Shown: piece by piece, positions 19,864-28,894 of the stretch
Layout: each line of letters starts with the position of its first letter
How positions within the stretch are numbered: position 1 is the first letter of the stretch
From: Streptococcaceae bacterium
GTDB lineage: Bacteria > Bacillota > Bacilli > Lactobacillales > Streptococcaceae
Length of the DNA stretch: 64,000 nucleotides
Assembly (NCBI GenBank): GCA_031269775.1
Contig: JAISYQ010000014.1
Coordinates: 117,744 to 181,743 of the forward strand
Direction: 5' to 3'
The notes under the pieces: model-generated
What the model was told of the DNA's origin: nothing
Databases searched by the model: none
Seen by the model: only the letters and a program-made list of their open reading frames with translations
Program-made: the position numbers and the translations under genes

Positions 19864-20593
19864 TATTTTAACACTTTTTCCTGAAATGTTTTCTTCGCTA
19901 GAACAAGCAATTCTTGGTAAAGCAAAAGCAAAGGGTTTAGTGGATATTTATTTACATAATTTTCAAGAGATGTCAGATAATAAACAAAAGCATGCTGATG
20001 ATTATCCATATGGTGGAGAATCTGCAGGGATGCTTTTATTGCCACAGCCTATTTTTGATACAATTGATAAAATTCAAAAAGAAACGCCTGATTTAAAAAA
20101 ACGCGTGATTTTACTGGATCCAACAGCTCAAGTATTTAATCAGCAAAAGGCTGAAGAGTTTGTTAAAGAAGAGCAACTTATTTTTATTTGTGGACGTTAT
20201 GAGGGAGTAGATGAGCGGGTTCGTTTTTTAGTGAGCGATGAGGTATCAATTGGTGATTATGTGCTAACTGGTGGAGAGTTGGCAGCAATGGTAATAATAG
20301 ATGCAGTGATGCGCTTGTTTCCAGGGGTTTTAGGAAATGAAAGAAGCGTGAAGTGTGATTCTTATTCTTCAGGATTATTAGAGGAGCCACAATATACACG
20401 ACCGAAAGAATTTCGGGGATTAAAGGTGCCAGAGGTATTGTTAAGCGGAGATCATGAAAAAATTCGTAAATGGCGTTTAAAAGAATCACTACGAAAGACA
20501 TGTCAACGTCGGCCAAAAATGCTTGAAAAATTAGCATTAACAGCAGAAATGAAGAAAATGTTAGCAGAGATTTTCCACACCAAACGCATATAA
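19853..20593 (+). CDS. trmD: tRNA (guanine-37-N1) methyltransferase
   Basis: Methylates G37 next to the anticodon, using SAM bound in a trefoil knot. The 246 residues have [37 protein letters not shown], the SAM-binding [12 protein letters not shown] and [14 protein letters not shown], then [10 protein letters not shown]. The last codons (from 20572) form the left arm of a long stem-loop that ends beyond the gene, so translation through the gene end would compete with folding of that structure. Confidence 0.97.
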   Translation: MRIDILTLFPEMFSSLEQAILGKAKAKGLVDIYLHNFQEMSDNKQKHADDYPYGGESAGMLLLPQPIFDTIDKIQKETPDLKKRVILLDPTAQVFNQQKAEEFVKEEQLIFICGRYEGVDERVRFLVSDEVSIGDYVLTGGELAAMVIIDAVMRLFPGVLGNERSVKCDSYSSGLLEEPQYTRPKEFRGLKVPEVLLSGDHEKIRKWRLKESLRKTCQRRPKMLEKLALTAEMKKMLAEIFHTKRI

Positions 20594-20646
20594 TCACTAC
20601 CAATTCTTAAAGTTATGGTAGTGATTATATGCGTTTGGTGTGGAAA
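20572..20646. repeat. Stem-loop with perfect 31-bp arms overlapping the trmD 3' end
   Basis: Arms at 20572-20602 and 20616-20646 are exact complements (left arm begins TTTCCACACCAAACGCATAT). The loop is 13 bases. The left arm encodes the last residues and stop of TrmD. No T-tract follows. With the palindrome at 19263 it brackets rimM-trmD. Confidence 0.9.
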
Positions 20647-20686
20647 TTTCATTAGAAAAATCACAGGTTTTTTACCAAATTTTAAA

Positions 20687-20714
20687 TTTACAAAAGTTTA
20701 TTTTATGGTAAAAT
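20687..20714 (+). promoter_or_regulatory. Probable glyA promoter
   Basis: TTTACA at 20687-20692 and TAAAAT at 20709-20714 with a 16-base spacer, about 37 bases before glyA. A TAGGAGA ribosome binding site follows. Confidence 0.5.
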
Positions 20715-20750
20715 GGTGGAAATTTTATCAAATTTTAGGAGAGATAAGCT

Positions 20751-22004
20751 ATGATTTTTGATAAACATGATGCGAAAGCATTTGATCCGAAATTGTGGGA
20801 GGCAATAGAGAAGGAAAAGTGTCGTCAACAGAATAATATTGAATTGATTGCTTCAGAAAATGTTGTTTCAAAAGCAGTTATGTCTGCCCAAGGGAGTGTT
20901 TTGACCAATAAATATGCGGAAGGATATCCTGGCATGCGCTATTATGGTGGATGTGAATTTGTAGATATTGTTGAAAATTTAGCGATTGAACGTGCCAAAA
21001 AGCTTTTTGGTGCTGCATTTGCCAATGTTCAGCCTCACTCGGGTTCACAAGCAAATGCTGCAGCTTATCTTTCTTTGATTGAAGCAGAAGATACCGTTTT
21101 AGGGATGGATCTAGCTGCAGGAGGCCATTTAACTCATGGTTCTTTAGTAAATTTTTCAGGTAAAACTTATAATTTTGTTTCTTATGCATTAGATCCTGTA
21201 ACAGAAACTTTAGATTATGATGTGATTCGTATCCTTGCACGTGAGCATCGACCGAAATTAATTGTTGCAGGTGCTTCTTCTTACTCTCGCGTGATTGATT
21301 TTAAGAAATTTCGTGAGATTGCAGATGAAGTTGAAGCATTTTTGATGGTTGATATGGCGCATATTACAGGACTTGTGGCAGCAGGTTTACATCCATCTCC
21401 AGTACCTTTTGCTCATATAACAACAAGTACGACGCATAAAACCTTGCGTGGGCCGCGTGGTGGTTTGATTTTAACTAATGATGAAAATTTGGCAAAGAAA
21501 ATTAATAGCAATGTTTTTCCTGGCATTCAAAGTGGTCCTTTAGAGCATGTTATTGCTGCTAAAGCAGTAGCTTTTAAAGAAGCGCTTGATCCAGCATTTA
21601 AAGAGTATCAACAACAAGTTATTAATAATGCTCAAGCCATGGCCATCATTTTTAATCGTGAGGCTAAATTTCGTGTGATTAGTAACGGAAGTGATAATCA
21701 TCTGTTCCTACTTCAGGTAACAGAGCTTGGGATGAATGGTAAAGAAGCAGAAAAATTGCTTGATTCTGTTAATATCACGGTAAATAAAAATGCTATTCCT
21801 TATGAACAATTGTCCCCTTTTAAAACGTCTGGTATTCGGATAGGGACGCCTGCGATTACAAGTCGAGGAATGAAAGAAGAAGAGGCAGTAAAAATAGCTC
21901 AATTAATCATTAAAACACTAACAAATAGGGTAGATGAAGGTGCGCTTAGTAGTATTAAAAAGGATGTCTTAGCATTAGCCAATCGTTTTCAATTATATAA
22001 TTAA
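20751..22004 (+). CDS. glyA: Serine hydroxymethyltransferase
   Basis: PLP enzyme that converts serine and tetrahydrofolate to glycine and methylene-THF, the cofactor used by ThyA. The 417 residues include [31 protein letters not shown], the PLP-lysine motif [15 protein letters not shown], and [14 protein letters not shown] near the C terminus. The length is normal for bacterial GlyA. It has its own promoter and precedes, at 100 bases, an unrelated ABC-transporter operon. Confidence 0.97.
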   Translation: MIFDKHDAKAFDPKLWEAIEKEKCRQQNNIELIASENVVSKAVMSAQGSVLTNKYAEGYPGMRYYGGCEFVDIVENLAIERAKKLFGAAFANVQPHSGSQANAAAYLSLIEAEDTVLGMDLAAGGHLTHGSLVNFSGKTYNFVSYALDPVTETLDYDVIRILAREHRPKLIVAGASSYSRVIDFKKFREIADEVEAFLMVDMAHITGLVAAGLHPSPVPFAHITTSTTHKTLRGPRGGLILTNDENLAKKINSNVFPGIQSGPLEHVIAAKAVAFKEALDPAFKEYQQQVINNAQAMAIIFNREAKFRVISNGSDNHLFLLQVTELGMNGKEAEKLLDSVNITVNKNAIPYEQLSPFKTSGIRIGTPAITSRGMKEEEAVKIAQLIIKTLTNRVDEGALSSIKKDVLALANRFQLYN

Positions 22005-22110
22005 GATTGAAAGGTTAAAGGAGGTTTTTTTAAAATTATTTTAAATGCAAAAATTTAAATTTACTTTATATATTTATTTTTTATAAAACTATTTTGGAGG
22101 ATGAATTAGT

Positions 22111-22593
22111 ATGAATGAAATGCAAGAAAAAAATTTAAAAAGGTTAAAATTAGCAAACATGATTGCACTTGTGATCACTGCCATAAGCATAGTGTCTGGT
22201 TTGATAACTATTCCTAGAGTTTTACATCCTAGTATTTATAAGTCAAAAATTTTTGGCAAAGAAGGGATGGTATTATATGAATTTTGGAATCATCCTTTTG
22301 TTAAAATATTTACAATCCTTACGGTTATTATTACGATAGTTTTTTTAGTATTGTTTTTTTTGTCCAATAAGCAAATTAAAGAAAAGCAGTTGCCAAAAAA
22401 AAGTATTTATTATTTTTATCTTTTATTGTCATTAATTCAGTTGATATATAATTTGGTTTTTGCGCTTAAAAATACTTTAAAAGGTTCAAGTAGTAATTTG
22501 GTTATTATGTCTATTATTTATACTTTGATATTAAATCTTCCAGCAATTTTAGCTATTGTATATATTTTTAAATTAGAAGAGGCAAATAATTGA
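22111..22593 (+). CDS. Small four-helix membrane protein heading an ABC efflux operon
   Basis: 160 residues with four clear hydrophobic segments (about 15-35, 65-85, 98-118 and 128-152) and charged ends. I do not recognise a family from the sequence alone. It occupies the position of yknW in the yknWXYZ operon of Bacillus, whose product is a small membrane partner of an efflux ABC system; similarity in sequence is not evident. TTTGGAGGA lies ten bases before the ATG. Its stop overlaps the TTG start of the next gene. Confidence 0.75.
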   Translation: MNEMQEKNLKRLKLANMIALVITAISIVSGLITIPRVLHPSIYKSKIFGKEGMVLYEFWNHPFVKIFTILTVIITIVFLVLFFLSNKQIKEKQLPKKSIYYFYLLLSLIQLIYNLVFALKNTLKGSSSNLVIMSIIYTLILNLPAILAIVYIFKLEEANN

Positions 22594-23807
22594 AAAAATT
22601 TACGCGCAAACAACAAATTCGCTTTAGTATTTTCGGTGGCATTGTCGTTTTACTAATTCTTGTTTTTGTTGCACTTTTCGGTGGTCAAAAAAGCAAAGAG
22701 GAAAGTACCATTACCAAATATCAAGTTATTACTTTGCAAAAACCTGATCCTTTAATTTTTAAAGGAGCAGTTCAACCGCAAATAATAGAGAATTTTTATT
22801 TTGATCAATCGTTAGGAAAGATTAATCAGCTTTTAGTTGTAGATGGGCAGAGGATTAAAGCTCGTGATATTATTGCTATTTATCAAGATAGTAAAGCACA
22901 AGATCAATTACAAGAGCAAATGCAATCGCTTGATAAGTATAATACTGCCATTTCAAATGCTAATGAAAACTTTAATGTTGCACAACAAAAACAGCAAGAT
23001 TTGCAAAATAAACTAAATCAAGCAAAAAACGATTTAAAAAATGTAAATATGGAATCTGTTGATACAGCAGTCCAAAGACAAGAATTAACAGCAAAAATTG
23101 ATCAGTTTGAGCAAGCAATAGATGCGCAAGAAACAGCTGTTAATCAAGCAAAGCAAGCATTGGAAGCATCACGTGCAGAGCTATCTGGCGCAAACAAAGC
23201 TATCAAGCAAGCAGAGGAAAAAGTAAGCGCAACAGTGAGTGCAAATTTTGATGGAACTATTTATATTAATGAAAAAGGAAAAACTGATCCAAGTCTTCCT
23301 TATGCTACGGTTGTAAGTCCGATGAGCGTTATTAAAGGTGTTGTTACAGAGTATGATTATAAAAAATTAAGTCTTGAGAAAAAAGTAACTATTAAAGCAA
23401 ATAGTGAAAGAAAACAAATAGATGGCACAGTTACTGCAATCAATCAATTGCCTGATGTGGCTACGACAACTGCAGGAGAGGCTTCTACAAATGCGAATGC
23501 AAACACTAATAGTATTGCTAATTATTCATTTACTGTTATTCCAACGGAAAAATTACAATATGGCTATAATGTTCAGATTTTTCTGCCACAAGATCAGCTG
23601 CAACTTCCAAGAAGTGCTGTAATCAAAGAAAAGAGAACAACTTATGTTTTTCTTTACAAGAATGGAAAAGCTCGTAAACAAAAAGTTGTGTTAAAGGAAA
23701 GTAACGGAACATATTTAGTTGAAAGTGGTGTTAAGTTTAAGGATCATATTATTTCAAACCCAGATAAAGAATTAAAAGACGGGCAAGAAGTGGTGGTGGA
23801 GGAATGA
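22590..23807 (+). CDS. Membrane fusion protein of a MacAB/YknXYZ-like ABC system
   Basis: 405-residue HlyD/RND-type periplasmic adaptor homologue: an N-terminal membrane anchor (about 12-30), a biotinyl-lipoyl-like beta domain split by a long coiled coil (about 105-210, rich in Q, A, K and E), and C-terminal beta domains ending in DGQEVVVEE. In Gram-positives such adaptors work with a MacB-like ATPase and permease, as encoded directly downstream, to export or give protection against antimicrobial peptides. The start is TTG (22590), overlapping the preceding stop. It overlaps the ATPase gene by four bases. The substrate is unknown. Confidence 0.85.
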   Translation: MKKFTRKQQIRFSIFGGIVVLLILVFVALFGGQKSKEESTITKYQVITLQKPDPLIFKGAVQPQIIENFYFDQSLGKINQLLVVDGQRIKARDIIAIYQDSKAQDQLQEQMQSLDKYNTAISNANENFNVAQQKQQDLQNKLNQAKNDLKNVNMESVDTAVQRQELTAKIDQFEQAIDAQETAVNQAKQALEASRAELSGANKAIKQAEEKVSATVSANFDGTIYINEKGKTDPSLPYATVVSPMSVIKGVVTEYDYKKLSLEKKVTIKANSERKQIDGTVTAINQLPDVATTTAGEASTNANANTNSIANYSFTVIPTEKLQYGYNVQIFLPQDQLQLPRSAVIKEKRTTYVFLYKNGKARKQKVVLKESNGTYLVESGVKFKDHIISNPDKELKDGQEVVVEE

Positions 23808-24487
23808 TTGATCTAGTTCATATCGATAAATATTATAAAAATGAAGAAGAATCTTTGCATGTTTTAAAGGATATTAATTTTCATGTTAAAGTAGGGGAGA
23901 TGATTGCAATTATGGGTCCTAGTGGCTCAGGAAAGTCGACCTTGATTAACTTACTAGGCTTTATTGATCGTAAATTTAATGGAAATTATCTTTTTGAAGG
24001 AAAGTCTTTAGATAGCACTTCTGATGAAAAGCTTTCAAAAATTCGAAATCAAGTAGTGGGGTTTGTTTTTCAAAATTTTAGTTTAATTGAAAATAATACC
24101 GTTTTTGAAAATGTAGAATTACCCCTGCTTTATGGAGGATTTTCTCCATCTGAAACTAAAGAGATCGTTTTAGGTGCGCTTAGGCGAGTAGGGCTTTGCG
24201 GCAAAGAAAAAAAGTATCCAAAGCAGTTATCTGGTGGGCAACAACAACGAGTAGCAATTGCCAGAGCTTTGATTAATAAGCCAAAATTTTTAATTGCTGA
24301 TGAACCAACGGGTGCTTTAGATACGCATACTTCAGAAGAAATCTTGCAGTTATTTAAAGATCTAAATGAAAAGGATCGTGCAACCATTATTTTAGTGACC
24401 CATGATCCAGAAGTAGTTCTTTATTGTCATCGTTTAATTCAAATTCGAGATGGAGCTATTATCGAAGATAAGGAGCTAGATAGGTGA
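23804..24487 (+). CDS. ABC transporter ATPase (MacB/LolD family, YknY-like)
   Basis: 227-residue ATPase of the MacB/FtsE-related group: Walker A MGPSGSGKST, Q-loop FQNFSLI, signature LSGGQQQR, Walker B FLIADEPTGALD, H-loop LVTHDPEV. It lies between the adaptor and the permease with four-base overlaps on both sides, so the three make one tripartite system. The role in peptide export or antimicrobial-peptide resistance is inferred from family. Confidence 0.92.
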   Translation: MIDLVHIDKYYKNEEESLHVLKDINFHVKVGEMIAIMGPSGSGKSTLINLLGFIDRKFNGNYLFEGKSLDSTSDEKLSKIRNQVVGFVFQNFSLIENNTVFENVELPLLYGGFSPSETKEIVLGALRRVGLCGKEKKYPKQLSGGQQQRVAIARALINKPKFLIADEPTGALDTHTSEEILQLFKDLNEKDRATIILVTHDPEVVLYCHRLIQIRDGAIIEDKELDR

Positions 24488-25683
24488 ATTTTTATGTTAA
24501 TTGGCATACGGCATTAAAAGCTATTAATCATAATCGAAAACGTAGTTTGCTTACAATGGTGGGGATTATTATTGGTATTGCTTCAGTGATTACGATTCTA
24601 GCAATTGGACGAGGTTATGAAAAAGATTTAACGCAAAAAATTACAAATAGCAAATCAGATAAAGTTACTGTTCAGTTGCAATTTGAGCCTAATAATTATC
24701 ATCTTTATGATACTAACACAAAATTTTTTCAAAATTCAGACTTATTATTTTTACGTGAAGTAAAAGGAATTCAAAAGGTCGAATATACCAAACCAGAAGG
24801 AAATATTTATACCACTATTGATGTTAAAGGTAAGCAGGAAAGTAAACAAATTGAATTGGTAACAAAGTCTACTAGTAAGGTCGCAACTGGAAGAAATTTA
24901 ACACTTTTAGATCAAGAGATTGAAAATAAAGTGGTAACGATAGATTCAGAATTAGCTAAAGAGCTTTATGGCGATAGCTTTTCAGCAGTTGGACAGATGA
25001 TTGAAATTAATGGTGTATGTTTTAATATCGTAGGGGTTTTTAGTGAGTATAAATCAGATAATATATTTAATATATCTACTAATGGAAATATTCAAATACC
25101 CAAAAAAGCGTATAATCATTATTTTGCTGAAGAAAAAAATACATCTAGTTTAACGTTAACCTTAGATAAAGGTATGGATTTAGGAATTGTTACAACAAAA
25201 GCAGTGAAAAAGTTGGAAAACGAAGGAACAATGCGTGATTTAGGTAAATATGAGGTATTTGATACAGAAAAGGTTAAACTTCAATTTGGTTCTTTTTTAA
25301 GAAATGTTACTTATTTTGTTGGTGCTGTTGCTGGCATTTCTTTATTTATTGCCGGTGTTGGTGTGATGAATATGATGTATATTTCAGTATCTGAGCGAAC
25401 AAAAGAGATTGGTATTCGTAGGGCAATGGGTGCTACCAAGCGTTCAATTCGCACACAGTTTTTACTGGAAGGCATTATGTTGACATTATCTGGCGGGATT
25501 GTTGGTTACCTTTTGGGAATGGTTTTAGCTTATGGAATTGGCTCTTTGCGTGATATTCCAATTTCTATTGATCTATTTACAATCATGCTTGCAGTGGGAG
25601 TTTCTTCTGGCATTGGCTTGATTTTTTCAGTGATGCCAGCATCTGCTGCAGCAAAGAAAGATTTGATTGATATTTTAAGGTAA
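24484..25683 (+). CDS. ABC transporter permease (MacB/FtsX type, YknZ-like)
   Basis: 399 residues with the MacB layout: an N-terminal helix preceded by ALKAINHNRKRSLLTMVGII, a large extracellular domain (about 45-270), then three helices with the FtsX signature GIGVMNMMYISVSERTKEIG-like stretch (GVGVMNMMYISVSERTKEIG), RRAMGATKRSIRTQFLLE and the end PASAAAKKDLIDILR. The start is GTG at 24484, overlapping the ATPase stop. The operon ends at a terminator that lies inside the convergent truA gene. Confidence 0.92.
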   Translation: MNFYVNWHTALKAINHNRKRSLLTMVGIIIGIASVITILAIGRGYEKDLTQKITNSKSDKVTVQLQFEPNNYHLYDTNTKFFQNSDLLFLREVKGIQKVEYTKPEGNIYTTIDVKGKQESKQIELVTKSTSKVATGRNLTLLDQEIENKVVTIDSELAKELYGDSFSAVGQMIEINGVCFNIVGVFSEYKSDNIFNISTNGNIQIPKKAYNHYFAEEKNTSSLTLTLDKGMDLGIVTTKAVKKLENEGTMRDLGKYEVFDTEKVKLQFGSFLRNVTYFVGAVAGISLFIAGVGVMNMMYISVSERTKEIGIRRAMGATKRSIRTQFLLEGIMLTLSGGIVGYLLGMVLAYGIGSLRDIPISIDLFTIMLAVGVSSGIGLIFSVMPASAAAKKDLIDILR

Positions 25684-25700
25684 AAAATATGAAAAGTTTG

Positions 25701-26444
25701 TTATGAAAAATATCTTACTTTTTTTAAAAATAACCCTTCAGGGTGCGCAGTTGGTCCAGCTAGACTGCGCTTTTTTTCGTTTAAAATTTTTAAAATTTGT
25801 GTAAGTTCCATGCGAGAATTTCCAATTTTTAGTAAGGTTCCAACCATAATACGGATTTGTTTATATAAAAAACCATTGCCACGAAAAGTGAAAATCAATT
25901 CATCATTTATTTGCTTAACGCTTGCTTCATAGATAGTACGTGATTTTTTTTGAGTCTTTGAGTTGCTAGCAGTAAAACCGGTAAAATCATGGAATCCTTC
26001 TAAAAATTTGATAGCTGTTTTGATCCGAGCAAGTTCGATTGGATAAGGAAAGTAAGTTGTATATTTTCGTTTAAAAGGATTGCGCGGTTTTAAGATTTGC
26101 ACATGAAATTCATAAGTTTTTTCATGCAACACAAAACGTGCATGCCAGTTATTAGGAACGATTTTTATAGATTTGATTGCTATATCATTAGGTGTTTTTG
26201 TATCTAAAGCAAAACGCATTTTTTCTTTACAATATTGACGAGGAAAATCAAAATGAATTACTTGATTTAATGCATGTACGCCTTTATCAGTACGCCCAGC
26301 ACCATGAATTTTAATTTTTTGTCCATTATTGATTTTAGTAAGCACTTTTTCTAGTTCTTTTTGGATAGTACGTACTTTTGGCTGACGTTGAAAGCCAGCA
26401 AATAAAGTTCCATCGTAAGCAATGATCGCTTTATATCGAGGCAT
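25701..26444 (-). CDS. truA: tRNA pseudouridine(38-40) synthase TruA
   Basis: Forms pseudouridine in the anticodon arm. The 247 residues show YKAIIAYDGTLFAGFQRQP, the catalytic aspartate in GAGRTDKGVHALNQV, NDIAIKSIKIVPNNWHARF and RGNGFLYKQIRIMVGTLL, with the usual C terminus AGPTAHPEGLFLKKV. The final codons contain the terminator of the convergent efflux operon. In many Bacilli truA follows ecfA/ecfT; here it does not. Confidence 0.96.
   Translation of the reverse strand: MPRYKAIIAYDGTLFAGFQRQPKVRTIQKELEKVLTKINNGQKIKIHGAGRTDKGVHALNQVIHFDFPRQYCKEKMRFALDTKTPNDIAIKSIKIVPNNWHARFVLHEKTYEFHVQILKPRNPFKRKYTTYFPYPIELARIKTAIKFLEGFHDFTGFTASNSKTQKKSRTIYEASVKQINDELIFTFRGNGFLYKQIRIMVGTLLKIGNSRMELTQILKILNEKKRSLAGPTAHPEGLFLKKVRYFS
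25744..25777 (+). terminator. Intrinsic terminator of the efflux operon, inside truA
   Basis: GCGCAGT (25744-25750 region) pairs with ACTGCGC (25764-25770) and is followed by TTTTTTT. It lies 60 bases past the permease stop, within the last codons of truA on the opposite strand. Confidence 0.75.
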
Positions 26445-26821
26445 GATATCTCTCCTTAAAAAGTACTTTTAAAAAAAGTGGTACAAAAATTTCTAAAAAA
26501 AATTTTTCTAAAATTGCTTTGTCTTCATGCACGATCGATAACAATTGTAAACTTCATCATTATTTTGATATTTTATCTAAAAATAGCTTAACTTTTTTCT
26601 TTAAAAACGTGTTAATGATCTTTCTATTGATGAATTTGTGTTATGGAGAATCGTTAACAGGCTCTGAGGCTTATAAAATATTTTTCATATGCATTTTTTA
26701 TAAGAGTTTGTTTATGATTTCTAGTGAAATAAATTGCGTTTACCAACTTTGCATTAAACAAAGTAGAAAGTTTTGCCAAAAATTTACCTGATTGTAATCA
26801 GCCTACTCAAAGTTCGCACTA
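26445..26821. other. Intergenic stretch with a dispersed-repeat motif
   Basis: AT-rich. It contains a copy of the second-family repeat from about 26698 (AGAGTTTGTTTATGATTTCT) running on to TTTGCATTAAACAAAGT, similar to the stretch at 30466. A 90-codon frame crosses it but shows no family resemblance and overlaps the repeat. Confidence 0.45.
26698..26775 (+). repeat. Second-family dispersed repeat, partial copy
   Basis: About 75 bases are similar to 30466-30540: both read agagt(c/t)tgtttatgattt, then tagtgaa(g/a)t(g/a)aattg, then a TTTGCC/TTTACC segment and a cAAAGTttg-like end. No second terminus was found here. Confidence 0.45.
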
Positions 26822-27655
26822 TCAATAGTAATACCACACATTATCAATCCATTTCATAATTATTTTACCCTCTGAGATAATCCATATTTCTTTTGAAATA
26901 ATCCAGCCATAAATTTCACTTAATGATTGCATAGAAAAAGTAAACAATTTAGTTAACGGATTATATAATCTAAATAATCCGACTGATTTTATGTTTTTAT
27001 TTCCTAGTTTTTCCTTTTGTAAATTACTTAGTAAATACTTACTGGTTTTTTCACAAACCATCTTTTTAAATTTTGATGAAGTTATTTCGATATTTAAAGG
27101 ATCTTTAAATAAATAATCATCTACATTTTTAAAATAAATTTCAACATTTTTTAAAACATTATTATTTATTCCAAAATTTAAAGCTTGTATTGAAATGGTG
27201 TGATTTAAAAAATCAATTGTCTGCTCTTTAAGCTTTGCAATTCCAATCAATTCATTATCATCGCTTCTTAATTGTCTATCTAATTTTTTTACACTACCTT
27301 CAATATGTTCACAAATTTTTGGAAAAATATTTTTCTTCTGACAAAGAGTAATCTTTTTCCATATTTCTAGGCTATCTTCCAAATAAAAATTTTCAAAATA
27401 AGGCTCTAATTCCCAAAATATTTCAAACACACCTGCTAAATGATGTTTGTTATTGCCATAATAAATAAACTCTATACTTTGTTGTTTACACAACATTGAA
27501 AAAATAATTTCTTCACAATGTGGGATAAAAATTCTTAATTCATTACTATTTTCAATTATTTTAAAATTATATTTTTTTAATACTTTATCAAGTTCTTTTT
27601 TCCAGATGGAAGACTCATCTTTTAAGGCGCCTTGAATTAAAAGATCACATTTCAT
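26822..27655 (-). CDS. Hypothetical protein, 277 residues
   Basis: I do not recognise it. The protein is soluble, rich in Lys, Ile, Asn and Glu, and without a signal peptide or membrane helix. A TATAAT lies just upstream of the ATG (GAGATATAATTTATG on the minus strand) and no Shine-Dalgarno is visible, so the start is uncertain or translation may begin on a leaderless RNA. The codon composition is more AT-rich than that of gpmA or truA, consistent with an accessory gene placed between housekeeping genes. Confidence 0.6.
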   Translation of the reverse strand: MKCDLLIQGALKDESSIWKKELDKVLKKYNFKIIENSNELRIFIPHCEEIIFSMLCKQQSIEFIYYGNNKHHLAGVFEIFWELEPYFENFYLEDSLEIWKKITLCQKKNIFPKICEHIEGSVKKLDRQLRSDDNELIGIAKLKEQTIDFLNHTISIQALNFGINNNVLKNVEIYFKNVDDYLFKDPLNIEITSSKFKKMVCEKTSKYLLSNLQKEKLGNKNIKSVGLFRLYNPLTKLFTFSMQSLSEIYGWIISKEIWIISEGKIIMKWIDNVWYYY

Positions 27656-27725
27656 AAATTATATCTCATTTCTTAATTGGAGTTAACAACATTGAAATTG
27701 ACTTAAAAGGTCAAGCGAATAATAA

Positions 27726-28424
27726 CTATTCATCATAATTTAAATAATATTTATCAAATTTTTTCAAATTATCATCAAAGTCATAAACTAATGGTGGGAA
27801 ATTTGGAATTTCAACATTCATAATCTCATCATCTGATAAATGCTCAATATGCTTTACTAGTGCACGAATAGAATTTCCGTGAGCGCCAACAAATACATTT
27901 TTTTTTTCCTTTAAAGCAGGAGCAATCTTATCTTCCCAAAACGGCAAAGCGCGCTTTAAGGTTACTTTCAAATTTTCTGCATCAGGAATCACTGAATCAT
28001 CTAATAAAGCATAGCGAGGATCTGTATGTGCAGAATATTTATCGTTTCGCGGCATTGCTGGTGGTAAAGTATTATAAGAGCGACGCCAAGTATAAACTTG
28101 CTCTTTACCATGCTTGGCTGCTGCATCTGCTTTATTTAGCCCGGTTAAACCACCATAATGACGCTCATTTAAACGCCAAGATTTTTCAACCGGTAGCCAT
28201 AATTGATCAGAAAATTCTAACACATAATTCGTTGTCTTAATTGCTCGTTTTAAAACAGAAGTAAACGCAATATCAAATTTAATTTTTGCTTTTTTAATTA
28301 ATTGTCCTGCTTTAATTGCTTCTTTAACACCTTGTTCTGCTAAATCTACATCTACCCATCCTGTGAATAAATTTTTTTGATTCCATTCAGATAAACCATG
28401 ACGTGCAAATACTAATTTTGACAT
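27726..28424 (-). CDS. gpmA: 2,3-bisphosphoglycerate-dependent phosphoglycerate mutase
   Basis: Glycolytic enzyme interconverting 3- and 2-phosphoglycerate. The 232 residues contain the phosphohistidine motif [44 protein letters not shown] and the second catalytic histidine in [12 protein letters not shown]. The length and motifs are those of the dPGM family. AGGAGC lies upstream on the minus strand. It follows acpS, 22 bases away. Confidence 0.96.
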   Translation of the reverse strand: MSKLVFARHGLSEWNQKNLFTGWVDVDLAEQGVKEAIKAGQLIKKAKIKFDIAFTSVLKRAIKTTNYVLEFSDQLWLPVEKSWRLNERHYGGLTGLNKADAAAKHGKEQVYTWRRSYNTLPPAMPRNDKYSAHTDPRYALLDDSVIPDAENLKVTLKRALPFWEDKIAPALKEKKNVFVGAHGNSIRALVKHIEHLSDDEIMNVEIPNFPPLVYDFDDNLKKFDKYYLNYDE

Positions 28425-28446
28425 TTAAAAATAAGCTCCTTATTAT

Positions 28447-28800
28447 TTAAATAATTTCCAATATAATTTGTGCAATTGCTGTTTTTTTTGTATGAGAAAT
28501 AGAAACCCACACCTTACCTACAAAAGGTGCTTTCGTTACATACGGAGCACCGGAATCATTGGTCAATGTTTCAATATCTTGTAGATCTAAATTTCTTAAA
28601 CCCGTTCCTAAAGCTTTAGCAAAAGCTTCTTTTACCGCAAAACGACCAGCTACATATTCAATTTTTCGACGAGCATTAAGATTATCAAAATAGGCTTTTT
28701 CCTTCGGTGTTAAAATACGCGCAATAAATCGTTCTCCTTTTTCAATAATTTTTTGCATTCTTGCTAGATCTACAATATCTACACCAATTCCTTGAATCAT
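28447..28800 (-). CDS. acpS: Holo-[acyl-carrier-protein] synthase
   Basis: Transfers 4'-phosphopantetheine from CoA to ACP. The 117 residues show the family start IQGIGVDIVDLARMQ with the metal-binding Asp, the motif GRFAVKEAFAKALGTGL with the Glu, and VSISHTKKTAIAQIIL. The gene lies 95 bases after cshA on the same strand, an order common in Lactobacillales, but the alr gene that often follows is absent; gpmA takes its place. Confidence 0.95.
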   Translation of the reverse strand: MIQGIGVDIVDLARMQKIIEKGERFIARILTPKEKAYFDNLNARRKIEYVAGRFAVKEAFAKALGTGLRNLDLQDIETLTNDSGAPYVTKAPFVGKVWVSISHTKKTAIAQIILEII

Positions 28801-28894
28801 TTTTTTCTCCGTGTTTTTATTTTAACAAAGAATTAAATACACTAAAAATAAAATTGCCAAGAGCAAATTTTTTCACTCCCAGCATTTTTCTAAT

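Noticed and set aside
20184..20603. 139-codon minus-strand frame
   Set aside because: Antisense to trmD; leucine/histidine-rich shadow translation.
26519..26791. 90-codon frame on the plus strand
   Set aside because: No ribosome binding site or family match, and its second half overlaps a dispersed repeat motif.
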